From assembly GCF_947503705.1 (NCBI RefSeq), contig NZ_CANNES010000005.1:124001-188000 (forward strand): a DNA stretch of 64,000 nucleotides, given 5' to 3'. A program made the translations under genes and the position numbers. Shown here in pieces: positions 62,782-64,000 of the stretch (position 1 is the first letter of the stretch; each line of letters starts with the position of its first letter). Source of the stretch: an uncultured Tateyamaria sp. (GTDB taxonomy: Bacteria > Pseudomonadota > Alphaproteobacteria > Rhodobacterales > Rhodobacteraceae). The notes beneath the pieces were generated by a model that saw only the letters and a list, made by a program, of their open reading frames with translations, was not told the origin of the DNA and made no database searches.

Positions 62782-64000
62782 ATGCCAGAATATGCACCGC
62801 TCGAATTGCCGGACGACCCCAAACTTGCGGGCAATATCACGCATTTTGCGCGCGCGCTTAGACGGGCGGGCATCCCCATCGGGCCGGGCCGGGTGATCGA
62901 CGCCATCCGCGCAGTTGAGGCGGCGGGCTTTACCCAGCGGCGCGATTTCTACTGGACACTGCACGCCTGTTTCGTGTCGCGTCCCGAGCAACGCACCGTC
63001 TTTGCACAGGTGTTCCGGCTCTATTGGCGTGATCCGCGCTATCTGGAGCATATGATGGCTGCCATGCTTCCTGCGGTGCGCGGGGTCCAGGAAGATCGCG
63101 GCGCGCAAGCAGCAGAGAAGCGTGCAGCCGAAGCGCTTCTTGACGGGGCAGAGGCCCCTCAAAGCACGCCTGAAGAAGAGGGTGGAACCGAGATTGAGGT
63201 GGACGCTTCGCTCACCATGTCCGCTGACGAAAAGCTGAAAACCCTGGATTTTGAACAGATGAGCACCGCAGAGATGGCACAGGCCAAGGCGATGCTGGCG
63301 CGAATGACCTTGCCGGTTGATCCGATTGCCGCACGCCGGACCCGTGCGGCGGTGTCGGGTCGTGTGGATGCGGCGCGCACCCTTAGAGCAGCCATGCGAC
63401 AGGGTGGCGAATTGCGTGATCTGAAGTGGAAGAAACCCAGGGTCCGTTATCCGAACCTTGTTGTGCTTTGCGATATTTCGGGCTCCATGAGCCAGTATTC
63501 GCGCGCCGTATTGCATTTCCTGCATGCGGTATCGAATGCCAAGGGCGCAGGCTGGGCAAGAGTCCATGCGTTTACCTTTGGCACGCGACTGACGAATATT
63601 ACCCGACATCTGGGCCAGCGGGATGTCGACGCAGCACTCAAGGCGGCGGGCGCAGAAGCGCAGGATTGGGAAGGAGGCACGCGGATCGGAGCGTGCCTTG
63701 AGGCCTTTAATCGCGACTGGTCGCGCCGGGTGCTGGGGCAGGGTGCGGTTGTGTTGCTGATCACCGATGGGCTGGACCGTGACGACCCTGACGCGCTGGC
63801 CAAGCAGATGGAGCGCTTGCACCTTTCAGCACGCCGTCTGATCTGGATCAACCCATTGTTAAGATGGGACGAATTTGCGCCCAAGGCGCGTGGGATTGCC
63901 GCGATGCTTCCTCATGTAGACAGCTTTCGCGCAGGCCATTCAATCGCTTCACTCGAAGAGTTGGCGGCGGTGATTTCACGGCGCGATGACGTCGGTGATC
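62782..64000 (+). CDS. VWA-domain protein (CoxE-like), runs off the window
   Basis: The frame opens at ATG 62782 and stays open to the end, so at least 406 residues are coded and the C-terminus is missing. The N-terminal 220 residues are the helical part seen in CoxE-like proteins (ITHFARALRRAGIPIGPGR, WTLHACFVSRPEQ). The VWA domain begins at NLVVLCDISGSM, with MIDAS Asp231, Ser233 and Ser235, and a later TDGLDRDDPD. Together with the MoxR gene 59 bp upstream it should form a chaperone pair for maturing an unidentified enzyme. No such enzyme gene is in the window. Confidence 0.88.
   Translation, partial: MPEYAPLELPDDPKLAGNITHFARALRRAGIPIGPGRVIDAIRAVEAAGFTQRRDFYWTLHACFVSRPEQRTVFAQVFRLYWRDPRYLEHMMAAMLPAVRGVQEDRGAQAAEKRAAEALLDGAEAPQSTPEEEGGTEIEVDASLTMSADEKLKTLDFEQMSTAEMAQAKAMLARMTLPVDPIAARRTRAAVSGRVDAARTLRAAMRQGGELRDLKWKKPRVRYPNLVVLCDISGSMSQYSRAVLHFLHAVSNAKGAGWARVHAFTFGTRLTNITRHLGQRDVDAALKAAGAEAQDWEGGTRIGACLEAFNRDWSRRVLGQGAVVLLITDGLDRDDPDALAKQMERLHLSARRLIWINPLLRWDEFAPKARGIAAMLPHVDSFRAGHSIASLEELAAVISRRDDVGD

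Noticed and set aside
1-64000. tRNA, rRNA, CRISPR arrays, prophage genes, insertion sequences
   Set aside because: All intergenic gaps were inspected by eye; none contains a cloverleaf-like sequence, regularly spaced repeats, or transposase/integrase coding.

Overview
The window looks like chromosomal DNA from a marine-type alphaproteobacterium of the Rhodobacteraceae (Roseobacter group). The grounds are high GC, the nuo order with many small inserted genes as in Rhodobacter and Paracoccus, the nuoN-birA-coaX-rnj run, Rhodobacterales-type small families (DUF5337, DUF5333, DUF1194), Hint-domain proteins, and a recurring roseobacter-like intergenic element. I see no rRNA, tRNA, CRISPR array, prophage or insertion sequence. 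Coding density is very high: no gene-free stretch exceeds 300 bp, and the largest is the 266 bp between pyrE and dnaB.

Layout. 2-18313 (+) is most of the complex I operon: the end of nuoD, then nuoE, F, G, H, I, J, K, L, M, N, with thirteen or fourteen small accessory genes between them. These encode membrane, secreted or lipoprotein products, plus DUF3291, DUF4259 and a carboxymuconolactone-decarboxylase-like protein. 18347-21587 (+) carries birA, coaX and rnj and ends at a strong bidirectional terminator shared with a DEAD-box helicase on the other strand. 23231-26737 (-) holds two tandem glycosyltransferase-like genes and prfC. 26907-33631 holds a SnoaL-like protein, a Hint protein, an SDR/AlkD-like pair, and a four-gene cassette (sodium:solute symporter, orphan ABC ATPase, two Lin0512-family proteins).

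33716-41347: a WYL regulator with a likely target gene and a perfect 20-base dyad (two 10-base arms), then tatABC, a DUF815 ATPase, a second Hint protein, and the surE-pcm-nlpD block. 41463-55788 (-) is mostly housekeeping: methyltransferase, SDR, purF, cvpA, radA, pqiA-like, mlaF, mlaE, alr, DUF1194, dnaB, pyrE, pyrC. 55874-61619 (-) is a tightly overlapping five-gene operon: two glycosyltransferases, a sulfotransferase, a sulfotransferase-like/glycosyltransferase fusion and an FkbM-type methyltransferase. It probably builds or decorates a surface glycan. The window closes with a MoxR ATPase and a CoxE-like VWA protein that runs off the end.

The observations I rate highest are: (1) a helix-hairpin-helix domain that is both a C-terminal extension of NuoE and, about 75% identical, the tail of a membrane protein encoded next door; (2) the five-gene glycan/sulfation operon with its unusual fusion protein; (3) the SSS / orphan ABC ATPase / double Lin0512 cassette; (4) two back-to-back AT-rich perfect palindromes at the nuoJ/orf junction; (5) the dyad upstream of the WYL regulator; (6) a dispersed intergenic element with four copies here. 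All functional statements come from reading the sequence and from general family knowledge; no search was run.
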